Shown here: piece by piece, positions 25,018-33,573 of the stretch
Position numbering within the stretch: the stretch's first letter is position 1
Layout of the letters: each line of letters starts with the position of its first letter
Assembly (NCBI RefSeq): GCF_003075395.1
Contig: NZ_QDFV01000002.1
Location: forward strand, 558,001-622,000
DNA: 64,000 nt
Direction: 5' to 3'
Source: Microbacterium sp. TPD7012
GTDB taxonomy: Bacteria > Actinomycetota > Actinomycetes > Actinomycetales > Microbacteriaceae
Position numbers and translations under genes: made by a program
The notes under the pieces: model-generated
The model's input: only the letters and a program-made list of their open reading frames with translations
Database searches by the model: none
What the model was told of the DNA's origin: nothing

Positions 25018-26559
25018 ATGGCAGCAACGACGCCGATTCATCTGGAACGACCCGACGGCAAGGGTCTGGCTGCGGGAACACTGGGACTCTGGGGATCGAC
25101 CGTCATCGGTCTGGCCTCGACGGCTCCGGTGTACTCGCTCGTCGCAACGCTCGGATTCGTGGTTCTCGCGGTGGGTGCTCAGGCGCCGATCGCGTTCATC
25201 ATCGCGTTCGTGCCGATGCTGCTCATCGCCTTCGCCTACCGCGAGCTCAACAACGCGGTGCCGGACTGCGGCACGACGTTCACCTGGGGGACCAAGGCCT
25301 TCGGTCCGTGGGTCGGCTGGATGGGCGGCTGGGGAGTCGCGGTCGCCGGCATGGTGGTGCTCGCCAACCTCGCCCAGATCGCCTCGGTCTACTTCTGGTC
25401 GCTGATCGGTCAGGACCTGGAGAACAACGACTGGCGCGTCGTGCTGGTCGCCGTGCTCTTCATCGCCGCGATGACCTGGGTCAGCTGGCGCGGGGTCGAG
25501 ATCGGCGAGCGCATCCAGAACATCCTGCTGGGCATCCAGTACCTCGCGCTCGCGATCTTCGTGGTCACCGCGCTCTGGCAGTTCTTCGCCGGCACGGCAC
25601 CCGACCCGACGCCGTTCGACATGGCCTGGCTCAACCCGTTCGCCTTCACCGACTTCGCCGGATTCACCGAGGCCATCCTGCTCGCCCTCTTCATCTACTG
25701 GGGCTGGGACACCTGCCTCGCGCTGAACGAGGAGACGAAGGACCCGAAGCGCATCCCTGGCCGCGCCGCTCTGCTCACCACCGTCATCCTGCTGTTCACG
25801 TACGTGGGCGTGACCATCGCCGCCATGATGTACGCGGGGCTCGGCGAGACCGGCACCGGTCTCGGCAACGAGGCCAACGCCGACGACTTCTTCCTGGCCA
25901 TCAAGGACGGTCTGCTCGGCCCGTTCGGGTGGGTCCTCGTGGTCGCCGTGGTCATCTCGGCGATCTCCTCCACCCAGACGACGATCCTGCCGACCGCTCG
26001 CGGCACCCTCGCGATGGGCGTCTACCGGGCCTTGCCGGCGAAGTTCAAGGACGTGCACCCCACGTACAAGACGCCGTCGTTCTCGACGATCGTCATGGGC
26101 GTCGTCGCAGTGGCCTACTACGTCGGGATGACGCTGATCAGCGACAACATCCTGCAGGACTCGATCCTCTCTCTCGGGCTCGCGATCGCCTTCTACTACG
26201 CCATCACCGGCTTCGCGTGCGTGTGGTACTTCCGCAAGGACCTGACCCGGTCGGCCCGCGACTTCTTCTTCAAGGGCCTGTTCCCGCTGCTGGGCGGCCT
26301 GATGCTGGCGTGGGCGTTCATCCAGTCCGCGATCGACATGTGGGACGTCGACTACGGCTACACCGTGCTCTTCGGCATCGGGGGCACGTTCGTGATCGGC
26401 ATCGGCTCCCTCGCCATCGGACTGGTGCTCATGTTCGTCTGGTACCTGTTCCCGCGCTCGAAGCGGTTCTTCCGCGGTGAGAGCCTGAACCGCGAGACGC
26501 AGGTGATGGTGCCCGACGAGCCGAGCGTGACCATCCGCTCGATCGACGGCGGCATCTGA
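25018..26559 (+). CDS. APC family amino-acid permease
   Basis: A 513-residue transporter with about 12 membrane segments. The first helix carries the Gly-rich LGLWGSTVIGLASTAPVYSL expected for the unwound substrate-binding helix of APC proteins, and the amphipathic PDCGTTFTWGTKAFG corresponds to the conserved loop/TM3 region. It would import an amino acid or amine with protons; the substrate is not readable from the sequence. A single gene with a strong leaderless promoter. Direct repeats upstream suggest regulation. Confidence 0.88.
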   Translation: MAATTPIHLERPDGKGLAAGTLGLWGSTVIGLASTAPVYSLVATLGFVVLAVGAQAPIAFIIAFVPMLLIAFAYRELNNAVPDCGTTFTWGTKAFGPWVGWMGGWGVAVAGMVVLANLAQIASVYFWSLIGQDLENNDWRVVLVAVLFIAAMTWVSWRGVEIGERIQNILLGIQYLALAIFVVTALWQFFAGTAPDPTPFDMAWLNPFAFTDFAGFTEAILLALFIYWGWDTCLALNEETKDPKRIPGRAALLTTVILLFTYVGVTIAAMMYAGLGETGTGLGNEANADDFFLAIKDGLLGPFGWVLVVAVVISAISSTQTTILPTARGTLAMGVYRALPAKFKDVHPTYKTPSFSTIVMGVVAVAYYVGMTLISDNILQDSILSLGLAIAFYYAITGFACVWYFRKDLTRSARDFFFKGLFPLLGGLMLAWAFIQSAIDMWDVDYGYTVLFGIGGTFVIGIGSLAIGLVLMFVWYLFPRSKRFFRGESLNRETQVMVPDEPSVTIRSIDGGI

Positions 26560-26600
26560 GCGTCACCGGGCGGCGCGGGGGTCTGCCCTAGGCTTGCTCC

Positions 26601-27455
26601 GTGCGCATCCGGCTCGACATCGCCTACGACGGCACCCACTTCCGCGGCTGGGCGAAGCAGCCCACGCTCCGCACGGTGCAGGGAACGCTCGAGCCCGCGC
26701 TCGCCCGCATCGTCGGCTCCGATGTGCAGTTCGTCGTCGCCGGACGCACGGATGCCGGTGTGCACGCCACCGGGCAGGTGGCGCACGTCGACCTCGACGA
26801 GGCGCAGTGGGAGAGGATCGAAGCCCGGCACGGTCGCGCGGCGCAGGACCCCGCCGGCTCGATCGCAGGACGCCTGCGCGGCGTGCTCGGCGCATACTCC
26901 GACGTCACGGTCACGCGGACCTCGCTCGCGCCCGAGGGCTTCGACGCCCGATTCTCCGCCGTGTGGCGTCGCTACCGCTACCGGCTCGCCGATGCGGAGG
27001 CCGGGTTCGATCCGCTGCGGCGGCTCGACACCACGAGCATCCGCGGACGACTCGACGCGCAGGCGATGGATGCCGCGGCCCGCACCCTCATCGGACTCCA
27101 CGACTTCGCGGCCTACTGCAAGCCGCGCGAGGAGGCGACGACGATCCGCACCCTCCTCGACTACCGCTGGACGCGCGACGCCGACGGCGTGCTCGTGGCC
27201 GAGGTCAAGGCCGACGCGTTCTGCCACAGCATGGTGCGTGCCCTCGTGGGCGGATGCGTCGCCGTCGGAGAGGGGCGGCTCGACATCGGCGACCTCGTGG
27301 TGCTGAGGGACGCTCTGACGCGCACGAGCGAGTTCAAGGTGCTGGCGGCGCGCGGCCTGACGCTGACCGAGGTCGGCTACCCGGCCGACGAGCTGCTCGC
27401 CGCCCGCGCGGAGCAGACGCGCGCTCGCCGTGACGCGAAAGACGACGGCGCCTGA
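26601..27455 (+). CDS. truA: tRNA pseudouridine(38-40) synthase TruA
   Basis: A 284-residue enzyme converting U38-U40 of the tRNA anticodon arm to pseudouridine. The catalytic motif GRTDAGVHATGQV, with its essential Asp, is at about residues 48-60. The conserved RYRYRLADAE and CHSMVRALVGGCVAVGEG segments are present. Usually truA lies near rplQ in actinobacteria, but here it is a single gene. The GTG start lies 6 nt after a TAGGCT -10 box (26589-26594), so it is probably leaderless. Confidence 0.95.
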   Translation: MRIRLDIAYDGTHFRGWAKQPTLRTVQGTLEPALARIVGSDVQFVVAGRTDAGVHATGQVAHVDLDEAQWERIEARHGRAAQDPAGSIAGRLRGVLGAYSDVTVTRTSLAPEGFDARFSAVWRRYRYRLADAEAGFDPLRRLDTTSIRGRLDAQAMDAAARTLIGLHDFAAYCKPREEATTIRTLLDYRWTRDADGVLVAEVKADAFCHSMVRALVGGCVAVGEGRLDIGDLVVLRDALTRTSEFKVLAARGLTLTEVGYPADELLAARAEQTRARRDAKDDGA

Positions 27456-27558
27456 CGGCATCCGTCGTCTCGGAGGTCGTGCAAGCCGTTCCCCGCGACG
27501 GCGCCGACCGACCGTAAGCTGAACCCGGCAGACCTCTTCACGGTACGACGGGGGAAAC

Positions 27559-28452
27559 GTGACGGATCGGATCGACGCCCGGACAGGGGCCTTCGCCGCG
27601 GCCCTGCGCGCGGCGATCTCCGAGCGCGGCATCACGCTGTCACGGCTCCAGCAGGGGCTCGCCGACGACGGCAACCTCGTGTCGATGGCGACCCTCAGCT
27701 ACTGGCGGTCGGGCGACCGACAGCCGGAGGGCGCCCAGTCGCTGAGCGCGGTCGACGGCATCGAGGATCGCCTCGGACTCGCGCGCGGGCACCTGAGCTC
27801 GTTGCTCGGGCCGTCGACGCGACTCGGACCGGTGGCGCCGCCTCGGCTGCCGTTCGACGAGGAGCGTGAGAACCGGGAGACGGAGGAGACGCTGCGCGCG
27901 CTGAAGTCCTCCCCGCAGGAGGCGCTGCGCGATCTCTCCACCCATGTCACCGTGCGGGTCGGAGCGAGCGGCGCAGTCGAGAGCGTCGTGATGCGCTCGC
28001 TCGTGCAGGCCACGCAGGGCGTGATCACAGAGCTCCCGCTCGTCGACGTCGCTCCCGAGGAGACCGAGGTGATGTCGGTGATCACCGACGTCGTCGGCGG
28101 TCGCATCGACCGGGAGTACCTGCATCCCGGCCATCTTCTCTCCGGGGTGGTGATCGCGCTCGATCAGCCGATCACGACCGGCGGCACCACGCTCGTGGAG
28201 TTCACCGAGACGTTCCCGCCCGGCTATCCACCGCGCCAGTCCGCCTGGCATGCGACGTCGAGGCCCGCGCGCGAGACCCTGATCTGGGTGCGCTTCCACC
28301 CGGACGCCCTGCCTTCCTGGTGCGAGGAGTACATCGAGACCGAAGACGACTGCACGTCGTCGATGCGGCCGGTGCAGAGCGGCTCCGTGCATCTCGTGCG
28401 TCACGGATTCGGGCCGGGGGTGCTCGGCATCCGCTGGGGATACGACGAGTGA
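27559..28452 (+). CDS. Hypothetical protein with N-terminal XRE-like helix-turn-helix
   Basis: A 297-residue protein. The first ~65 residues (GAFAAALRAAISERGITLSR, MATLSYWRSGDRQPEGAQSL) read as a phage-repressor-type helix-turn-helix with an R-x-P-like end. After a linker, the C-terminal ~190 residues form a beta-rich domain (VTVRVGASGAVESVVMRSLV, YLHPGHLLSGVVIALDQPIT, HLVRHGFGPGVLGIRWGY) that I do not recognise. It could be a ligand-sensing regulator of its own gene or neighbours. The GTG start has GGGGGAAAC upstream. It is followed after 43 nt by an endonuclease/phosphatase family gene. Confidence 0.6.
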   Translation: MTDRIDARTGAFAAALRAAISERGITLSRLQQGLADDGNLVSMATLSYWRSGDRQPEGAQSLSAVDGIEDRLGLARGHLSSLLGPSTRLGPVAPPRLPFDEERENRETEETLRALKSSPQEALRDLSTHVTVRVGASGAVESVVMRSLVQATQGVITELPLVDVAPEETEVMSVITDVVGGRIDREYLHPGHLLSGVVIALDQPITTGGTTLVEFTETFPPGYPPRQSAWHATSRPARETLIWVRFHPDALPSWCEEYIETEDDCTSSMRPVQSGSVHLVRHGFGPGVLGIRWGYDE

Positions 28453-28495
28453 TCGGAGCCGGTGCACAGCCGCGACGGGTAGCGTGGGAGGGGTC

Positions 28496-29164
28496 ATGAA
28501 GGTCATCTCGTACAACCTCCAGAAGCACCGGGCCGCGGGCGAGCTCGCCGCTCTCGTGCGCGAGCACGACCCCGACATCCTCTGCCTGCAGGAGTGCGAC
28601 GTGCCGGAGCTCCCGCCGCGGATCGGCGGACTCGTCCTCGCGGACGCCACGCACGGCAACCGGCTCGGCATCGCGCTCTTCTATCGGGAGAGCACCTATC
28701 ACCTGCAGGGGATCCGCATGCTCGGGCTCAAGAAGTCCCTGCACGACCGGATCGCGAAGCCGGCGCACGAGCGCGTGCTCGGGGCGCGTCTGCGCGACAT
28801 CGACGACGGTCATGACTTCATCGTGGCCTCGTTCCACGCCGCCCCCCTGACAGCGCTCAACTCCCTCCGCCGTCATCAGATCCGTGCCGCGCTCACCGAG
28901 CTCGCGACACTCGGCGAGGGGCTGCCGCAGCTCATGGTCGGGGACTACAACTACCCGATCTTCAAGGAGAACCTCGGACAGGCGGTTCGCGACCACGGGT
29001 ATGCGCTGACCCTGAGCGACGACCACACCTACACGCGCTACCGCGTGTTCCGCGGGCACTACGACTTCGCCACCTCGACGGGTTTCGAGATCGAGCGCAT
29101 CACCACGCTGCCCCAGGGGTCGAGCGACCATCGACCGATCCTGGTGACGGTCAAGCCGGACTGA
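28496..29164 (+). CDS. Endonuclease/exonuclease/phosphatase (EEP) family protein
   Basis: A 222-residue single EEP domain. It starts with MKVISYNLQKH (metal-binding Asn) and CLQECDVPEL (metal-binding Glu). It continues with VGDYNYPIF (the catalytic D-x-N pair) and ends with SSDHRPILVTV, the conserved Ser-Asp-His. All active-site residues are present. Members cut DNA/RNA or phosphodiesters of lipids and sugars; the substrate is open. GGGAGGGG precedes the ATG. No signal peptide, so it is cytoplasmic. Confidence 0.85.
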   Translation: MKVISYNLQKHRAAGELAALVREHDPDILCLQECDVPELPPRIGGLVLADATHGNRLGIALFYRESTYHLQGIRMLGLKKSLHDRIAKPAHERVLGARLRDIDDGHDFIVASFHAAPLTALNSLRRHQIRAALTELATLGEGLPQLMVGDYNYPIFKENLGQAVRDHGYALTLSDDHTYTRYRVFRGHYDFATSTGFEIERITTLPQGSSDHRPILVTVKPD

Positions 29165-29175
29165 GAGCCGCCCGC

Positions 29176-30147
29176 TCAGGCCGCGCCGGTGCGGAATGCC
29201 GCACGGTGCGCCGCAGGACTGACGCCGAGTCTCTGACGGAAGTGCAGACGCAGCGACACCGCGCTGCCGAAGCCGGCGAGCTCCGCGACCCTCTCGACCG
29301 TGTCGTCGCCGCTCTCGAGCAGGGTGCGAGCGAACTCGACCCTCTGGTCGAGCAGCCACTGCTGCGGACTCGTCGCGGTGCGGTCGCGGAAGCGTCGCGT
29401 GAACGTGCGCCGGGACATGTGCGTCGACGCCGCCCAGCCGTCCACATCGATGGGCGTGCCGAGGCGCTCGCGCGCCCACCGCATCGCCCCGCCGATCGGG
29501 TCGTCGGCCGACACGGCGACCACCGGAGCGGGGATGTACTGCGCCTGCGACCCCGTGCGATGAGGCGCGAGCACCAGGGAGCGGGCCAGCGCCGCCGCCG
29601 CGACGCTCCCGTGGTCCGAGCGGACGATGTGGAGGCAGCAGTCCAGCGCTGCCGCGGCGCCGGCGGACGTCACCACGTCGCCCAGATCGGACCACAGCAC
29701 GTCGTCGCGCACCCGTACCTGCGGCTCCGCGGCCGACAGCCGGTCGGCGGCGGCCCAGTGCGTCGACACCTCGCGCCCATCCGCGATGCCGGACGCGGAG
29801 ACCACGATGGTTCCCAGGCAGAGCCCGACGATGCGCGCACCGCGACGGTGCGCCCTCCGCACCGCGTCGAGCAGCTCGGTCGAGGGCTCCGACCCGTGGC
29901 GCCAGCTGGGGATGACGACGAGGTCGGCCTCGTCCATCGCCTCGAGCCCGACCTCGACCCGGATGCCGTATCCCGCCGCGGTCGGCATCGATCCGGGCTG
30001 CTCGGCGCAGACCTCGACGTCGTAGAGGCCGCTCACGCCGTCGAGCCCGGCTCCGCCGAAGACGAGCGTCGGGACGGACAGGTGGAAGGGGCTGATGTGC
30101 GGGAAGGCGAGCACCGCGACGCGAGAGCGGGAAGCGGGGGAGAGCAT
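29176..30147 (-). CDS. GlxA family transcriptional regulator (DJ-1/PfpI + AraC)
   Basis: A 323-residue regulator. The N-terminal DJ-1/PfpI-like domain (residues ~8-175) includes the nucleophile-elbow region IVGLCLGTIVVS. The C-terminal AraC-type double helix-turn-helix (about 215-315) includes MSRRTFTRRFRDRTATSPQQ and VSLRLHFRQRLGVSPAAHRA. GlxA-type regulators often control catabolic genes for amines or sugars. It is divergent from the MBL-fold gene, its likely target. The ATG lies 6 nt after a TAAGAT box (30154-30159), so it is probably leaderless. Confidence 0.92.
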   Translation of the reverse strand: MLSPASRSRVAVLAFPHISPFHLSVPTLVFGGAGLDGVSGLYDVEVCAEQPGSMPTAAGYGIRVEVGLEAMDEADLVVIPSWRHGSEPSTELLDAVRRAHRRGARIVGLCLGTIVVSASGIADGREVSTHWAAADRLSAAEPQVRVRDDVLWSDLGDVVTSAGAAAALDCCLHIVRSDHGSVAAAALARSLVLAPHRTGSQAQYIPAPVVAVSADDPIGGAMRWARERLGTPIDVDGWAASTHMSRRTFTRRFRDRTATSPQQWLLDQRVEFARTLLESGDDTVERVAELAGFGSAVSLRLHFRQRLGVSPAAHRAAFRTGAA

Positions 30148-30217
30148 GGCCCGATCTTATCGGAAGTGTGCGTTCAGGCCACTGGGCCCGCGACGGAGGA
30201 TGGCGGAGACTCGATCC

Positions 30218-30970
30218 ATGACACAGATCTCTGCTCTCCTCGTCGGAGGCCCCACGCTCCACTTCACCTACGCGGGACTCGGATTCCTGACCGACCCGAC
30301 CTTCGACGAGCCGGGCTCGTACGATGGTCCGATCGTGCTCCGCAAGCTGACGGGCCCGGCGGTGCCGGCATCCGCTCTCGGTGCGATCGACGTCGTGCTG
30401 CTGTCGCACGACCAGCACGATGACAACCTCGACACGGCAGGACGGGCGCTGCTCGAGGAGGTGCCGCTCGTGCTCGGCACCGAGGAGTCGGCCACGCGCA
30501 TCTCGGGCATCTCGGGCCTCGCCCCCTGGCAGCAGCACCGCGTCGGCGACGTCGTCGTCACCGCGGTGCCGGCACTGCACGGGCCCGAGGGCGCCGAGGC
30601 CCTGTCCGGTCCGGTGACGGGATTCGTGCTCGAAGCCGAGGGTCACCCCACGGTGTACGTCTCCGGCGACAACGCCTCCGTCGACCTGGTCCGCGAGATC
30701 GCCGCGCGCTTCCCCGGCATCGGGGTCGCCGTGCTCTTCGCCGGAGCCGCGAACGTGGGGCGGTTCGGAGACATCGACCTGACGCTGAACGCGCGCACCG
30801 CGCTGGAGGCGGCCGAGGTGCTCTCCTCCGCCGTCATCGTCCCGGTGCACGCGGAGGGCTGGTTCCACTTCTCCGAGACCCGGGAGCGGCTCGTCGCGAT
30901 GTTCGAGTACGCCGGGCAGGGCGACCGGCTCCGCGTGCTGGCGGCGGGGGAGCGCGTCGCGATCGGCTGA
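30218..30970 (+). CDS. MBL-fold metal-dependent hydrolase (UlaG-like)
   Basis: A 250-residue single metallo-beta-lactamase domain. The metal motif is LLSHDQHDDN (His64, His67, Asp68, Asp69), a variant of H-x-H-x-D-H in which the second His is shifted. Further ligands are likely in PALHGPEG, YVSGDNAS and VPVHAEGW. This pattern resembles the UlaG/YtnP-like lactonase and hydrolase group. The reaction is unknown. The divergent GlxA regulator is the probable controller. The ATG at 30218 has GGCGGAG 8 nt upstream; 30200 is an alternative start. Confidence 0.82.
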   Translation: MTQISALLVGGPTLHFTYAGLGFLTDPTFDEPGSYDGPIVLRKLTGPAVPASALGAIDVVLLSHDQHDDNLDTAGRALLEEVPLVLGTEESATRISGISGLAPWQQHRVGDVVVTAVPALHGPEGAEALSGPVTGFVLEAEGHPTVYVSGDNASVDLVREIAARFPGIGVAVLFAGAANVGRFGDIDLTLNARTALEAAEVLSSAVIVPVHAEGWFHFSETRERLVAMFEYAGQGDRLRVLAAGERVAIG

Positions 30971-30977
30971 GGCCGGT

Positions 30978-31007
30978 TTGGGGGAAGGGCATCGGGTGGC
31001 GTATGCT
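30978..31007 (+). promoter_or_regulatory. Promoter of the rplM-rpsI operon (TTGGGG-18-TATGCT)
   Basis: TTGGGG (30978-30983) and TATGCT (31002-31007) are separated by 18 nt, just after the MBL gene. This leaves a leader of about 140 nt before the rplM GTG, with several GC-rich complementary blocks that could fold. No known riboswitch was recognised in the leader. Confidence 0.55.
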
Positions 31008-31153
31008 GTCTCTTTGGTGCCCTTCTCCTCACTGCGGGGAAGATGCACTATCCGAACGTGAGCCCTCCACTGGCGTGTTCCTCCCCCTGGGGAAGAACCA
31101 CCCCGGAGTGGGATTCACGAACTTCTCCGTTCGAACAAGAAAGCAGCACTATC

Positions 31154-31600
31154 GTGACGCGCACTTACACCCCGAAGGCCGGCGAGGTCCAGCGTGACTG
31201 GGTCGTCATCGACGCCACCGACGTCGTTCTCGGCCGCCTGGCTTCGCACGCCGCTACGCTCCTGCGTGGCAAGCACAAGCCCACCTTCGCCAACCACATC
31301 GACTCGGGTGACTTCGTCATCATCGTGAACGCCGACAAGGTCGCGCTCACCGGTCAGAAGCTCCAGAAGAAGCTGGCTTACCGTCACTCGGGTTACCCGG
31401 GCGGCCTCAAGTCGGTCACCTACGCCGAGCTCCTCGAGAAGAACCCGATCCGCGCTGTGGAGAAGGCCATCCGTGGCATGCTCCCCAAGAACAGCCTGGG
31501 CCGTCAGCAGCTGTCGAAGCTCAAGGTGTACGTCGGTGCCGAGCACCCGCACGCCGCGCAGCAGCCCCAGCCGTACACCCTCGACCAGGTCGCCCAGTAA
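31154..31600 (+). CDS. rplM: 50S ribosomal protein L13
   Basis: A 148-residue ribosomal protein, full length for L13. [20 protein letters not shown] and [19 protein letters not shown] are characteristic, as are [14 protein letters not shown] and [11 protein letters not shown]. It is an early-assembly protein binding 23S rRNA. The GTG start gives the usual [11 protein letters not shown]-terminus of actinobacterial L13. It forms the conserved operon with rpsI 27 nt downstream. Confidence 0.97.
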   Translation: MTRTYTPKAGEVQRDWVVIDATDVVLGRLASHAATLLRGKHKPTFANHIDSGDFVIIVNADKVALTGQKLQKKLAYRHSGYPGGLKSVTYAELLEKNPIRAVEKAIRGMLPKNSLGRQQLSKLKVYVGAEHPHAAQQPQPYTLDQVAQ

Positions 31601-31627
31601 GCGCCGTAAAGACTTAAGGACATACTC

Positions 31628-32113
31628 GTGGCTGACATCCAGGACACCACCGAAACCCCCCAGAACTTCTCGACGTCGACCCCCGAGACCGAAGCAGTCG
31701 AGGCGGCTCCCCGCCCCGTGCTCAGCGTCCCGGGTGCCGCTGTCGGCCGTCGCAAGCAGGCCATCGCCCGCGTGCGCATCGTCCCCGGCTCGGGAACGAT
31801 CACGGTCAACGGCCGCACGATCGAGGACTACTTCCCGAACAAGCTGCACCAGCAGCTGATCAACGACCCGTTCACGGTGCTCAACCTCACCGGTGCCTAC
31901 GACGTCATCGCCCGCATCTCGGGTGGTGGCCCCTCGGGTCAGGCCGGCGCGCTCCGTCTCGGCATCGCCCGTTCGCTGAACGGCATCGACGAGGAGAACA
32001 ACCGCCCGACCCTCAAGAAGGCCGGCTTCCTCTCGCGCGACGCTCGCGTCAAGGAGCGCAAGAAGGCTGGTCTCAAGAAGGCCCGTAAGGCGCCTCAGTA
32101 CTCGAAGCGTTAA
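31628..32113 (+). CDS. rpsI: 30S ribosomal protein S9
   Basis: A 161-residue S9. The conserved core [17 protein letters not shown] and the C-terminal tail ending in YSKR, which reaches the P-site tRNA anticodon, are present. The first ~40 residues are an acidic extension usual in actinobacterial S9. The GTG start has AAGGAC 6-7 nt upstream. It is the second gene of the rplM-rpsI operon. Confidence 0.97.
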   Translation: MADIQDTTETPQNFSTSTPETEAVEAAPRPVLSVPGAAVGRRKQAIARVRIVPGSGTITVNGRTIEDYFPNKLHQQLINDPFTVLNLTGAYDVIARISGGGPSGQAGALRLGIARSLNGIDEENNRPTLKKAGFLSRDARVKERKKAGLKKARKAPQYSKR

Positions 32114-32127
32114 GGTCCACTGCTCCG

Positions 32128-33486
32128 ATGCCGATCTTTGGCACGGACGGCGTGCGAGGACTTGCCAACGGCATCCTCACCGCCGACCTGGCGCTCACCC
32201 TGGCCCAGGCGACTGCTGTCGTCCTGGGCCAGGGCCGTACTGCGGAGTCTCGCAAAGCCGAAGGCAAGCGACTCACCGCAGTTGTCGCCCGCGACCCCCG
32301 GGTCTCGGGACACTTCCTCACGGCCGCCGTGTCGGCGGGACTGGCGTCCTCGGGCGTCGATGTGCTCGAGGCGGGCGTCATCCCGACGCCGGCGCTCGCG
32401 TTCCTCGTCGCAGACCGTGACGCCGACTTCGGCGTGATGATCTCGGCGTCTCACAACGCCGCGCCCGACAACGGCATCAAGATCTTCGCGCGCGGCGGGC
32501 GCAAGCTGCCCGACGTGGTCGAGCAGCGCATCGAAGAGGCGATGTCGGGGGAGATGCTCCGCCCGACCGGCGCCGGCGTCGGCCGCATCGAGCGGTTCTC
32601 CGACGCCGAGGACCGCTACGTCCTTCACCTCCTCGGATCCCTGCCGAACCAGCTCGACGGCCTGCACGTCGTGCTGGACTGCGCCCACGGTGCCGCATCC
32701 GGTGTGTCTCCCGAGACGTTCCGCGACGCGGGCGCCGAGGTGACCGTGATCGGCGCCGACCCCGACGGCTGGAACATCAACGACGGCGTCGGCTCGACCC
32801 ACCTCGACAACCTCGCGGAGGCCGTCGTGCGTCTGGGGGCCGATATCGGCATCGCCCACGACGGCGATGCGGACCGCTGCCTGGCTGTCGACGCCGAGGG
32901 CAACCACATCGACGGCGACCAGATCATGGCGATCCTGGCCGTCTCGATGAAGGAGCGCGGGCACCTCACCGATGACACGCTCGTCGCGACCGTGATGAGC
33001 AACCTCGGTCTGCACGTCGCCATGCGCGAGCACGGCATCACGGTGCGTCAGACCGCCGTCGGCGACCGCTACGTGCTCGAGGACATGAACGCGGGCGGCT
33101 ACGCCCTGGGCGGCGAGCAGTCGGGTCACGTCATCATGAGCGAGTACGCGACCACGGGCGACGGACTCCTCACGGGTCTGCACCTCGTGGCCGAGATGGC
33201 GCGTCAGAAGAAGTCGATCGCCGAGCTCGCCTCGGTGATGAACGTCTACCCGCAGGTGCTCATCAACGTCCGCGACGTCGACAAGGACCGCGTGGCCGAC
33301 GACGAGCACGTGCAGCAGGCCGTCCGAGAGGTCGAAGCCGAGCTCGGCGAGACCGGGCGTGTGCTGCTGCGCAAGTCCGGCACCGAGCCGCTCGTGCGCG
33401 TCATGGTGGAAGCGGCGGATGCCGAGTCGGTGCGCGAGTACGCGGATCGTCTGGCCGGCGTCGTGCAGGAGCGCCTGGCTCTCTGA
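32128..33486 (+). CDS. glmM: Phosphoglucosamine mutase
   Basis: A 452-residue enzyme converting glucosamine-6-phosphate to glucosamine-1-phosphate, the entry to UDP-GlcNAc for peptidoglycan and for the surface glycans encoded further on. The phosphoserine loop [14 protein letters not shown] has Ser at about residue 108. The metal loop is DGDADRC (about 247-253) and the phosphate-binding C-terminus [12 protein letters not shown] is complete. It lies 14 nt after rpsI, the usual actinobacterial order. Confidence 0.97.
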   Translation: MPIFGTDGVRGLANGILTADLALTLAQATAVVLGQGRTAESRKAEGKRLTAVVARDPRVSGHFLTAAVSAGLASSGVDVLEAGVIPTPALAFLVADRDADFGVMISASHNAAPDNGIKIFARGGRKLPDVVEQRIEEAMSGEMLRPTGAGVGRIERFSDAEDRYVLHLLGSLPNQLDGLHVVLDCAHGAASGVSPETFRDAGAEVTVIGADPDGWNINDGVGSTHLDNLAEAVVRLGADIGIAHDGDADRCLAVDAEGNHIDGDQIMAILAVSMKERGHLTDDTLVATVMSNLGLHVAMREHGITVRQTAVGDRYVLEDMNAGGYALGGEQSGHVIMSEYATTGDGLLTGLHLVAEMARQKKSIAELASVMNVYPQVLINVRDVDKDRVADDEHVQQAVREVEAELGETGRVLLRKSGTEPLVRVMVEAADAESVREYADRLAGVVQERLAL

Positions 33487-33510
33487 CACGGCCGTCTGCG
33501 GTACGACATC

Positions 33511-33545
33511 GAAACGCCCCCGCGCCTTCGGGCCGGGGGCGTTTC
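33511..33545. terminator. Bidirectional terminator after glmM
   Basis: GAAACGCCCCCG and CGGGGGCGTTTC form a 12-bp perfect stem with an 11-nt loop. The last stem bases are TTTC. It lies between the convergent glmM and membrane glycosyltransferase genes. Confidence 0.85.
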
Positions 33546-33573
33546 GCGCGTCTGCGGGGGCTCCGCCGTGCGC

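Noticed and set aside
28202..31048. Very long minus-strand frame across the EEP, GlxA and MBL genes
   Set aside because: It crosses several genes with clear motifs in other frames and has the repetitive Arg/Gly composition of a shadow frame.
31008..31153. Riboswitch or ribosomal-protein leader before rplM
   Set aside because: The leader is long enough and has complementary GC blocks, but no known L13-binding structure could be recognised by eye. Covariation analysis would be needed.
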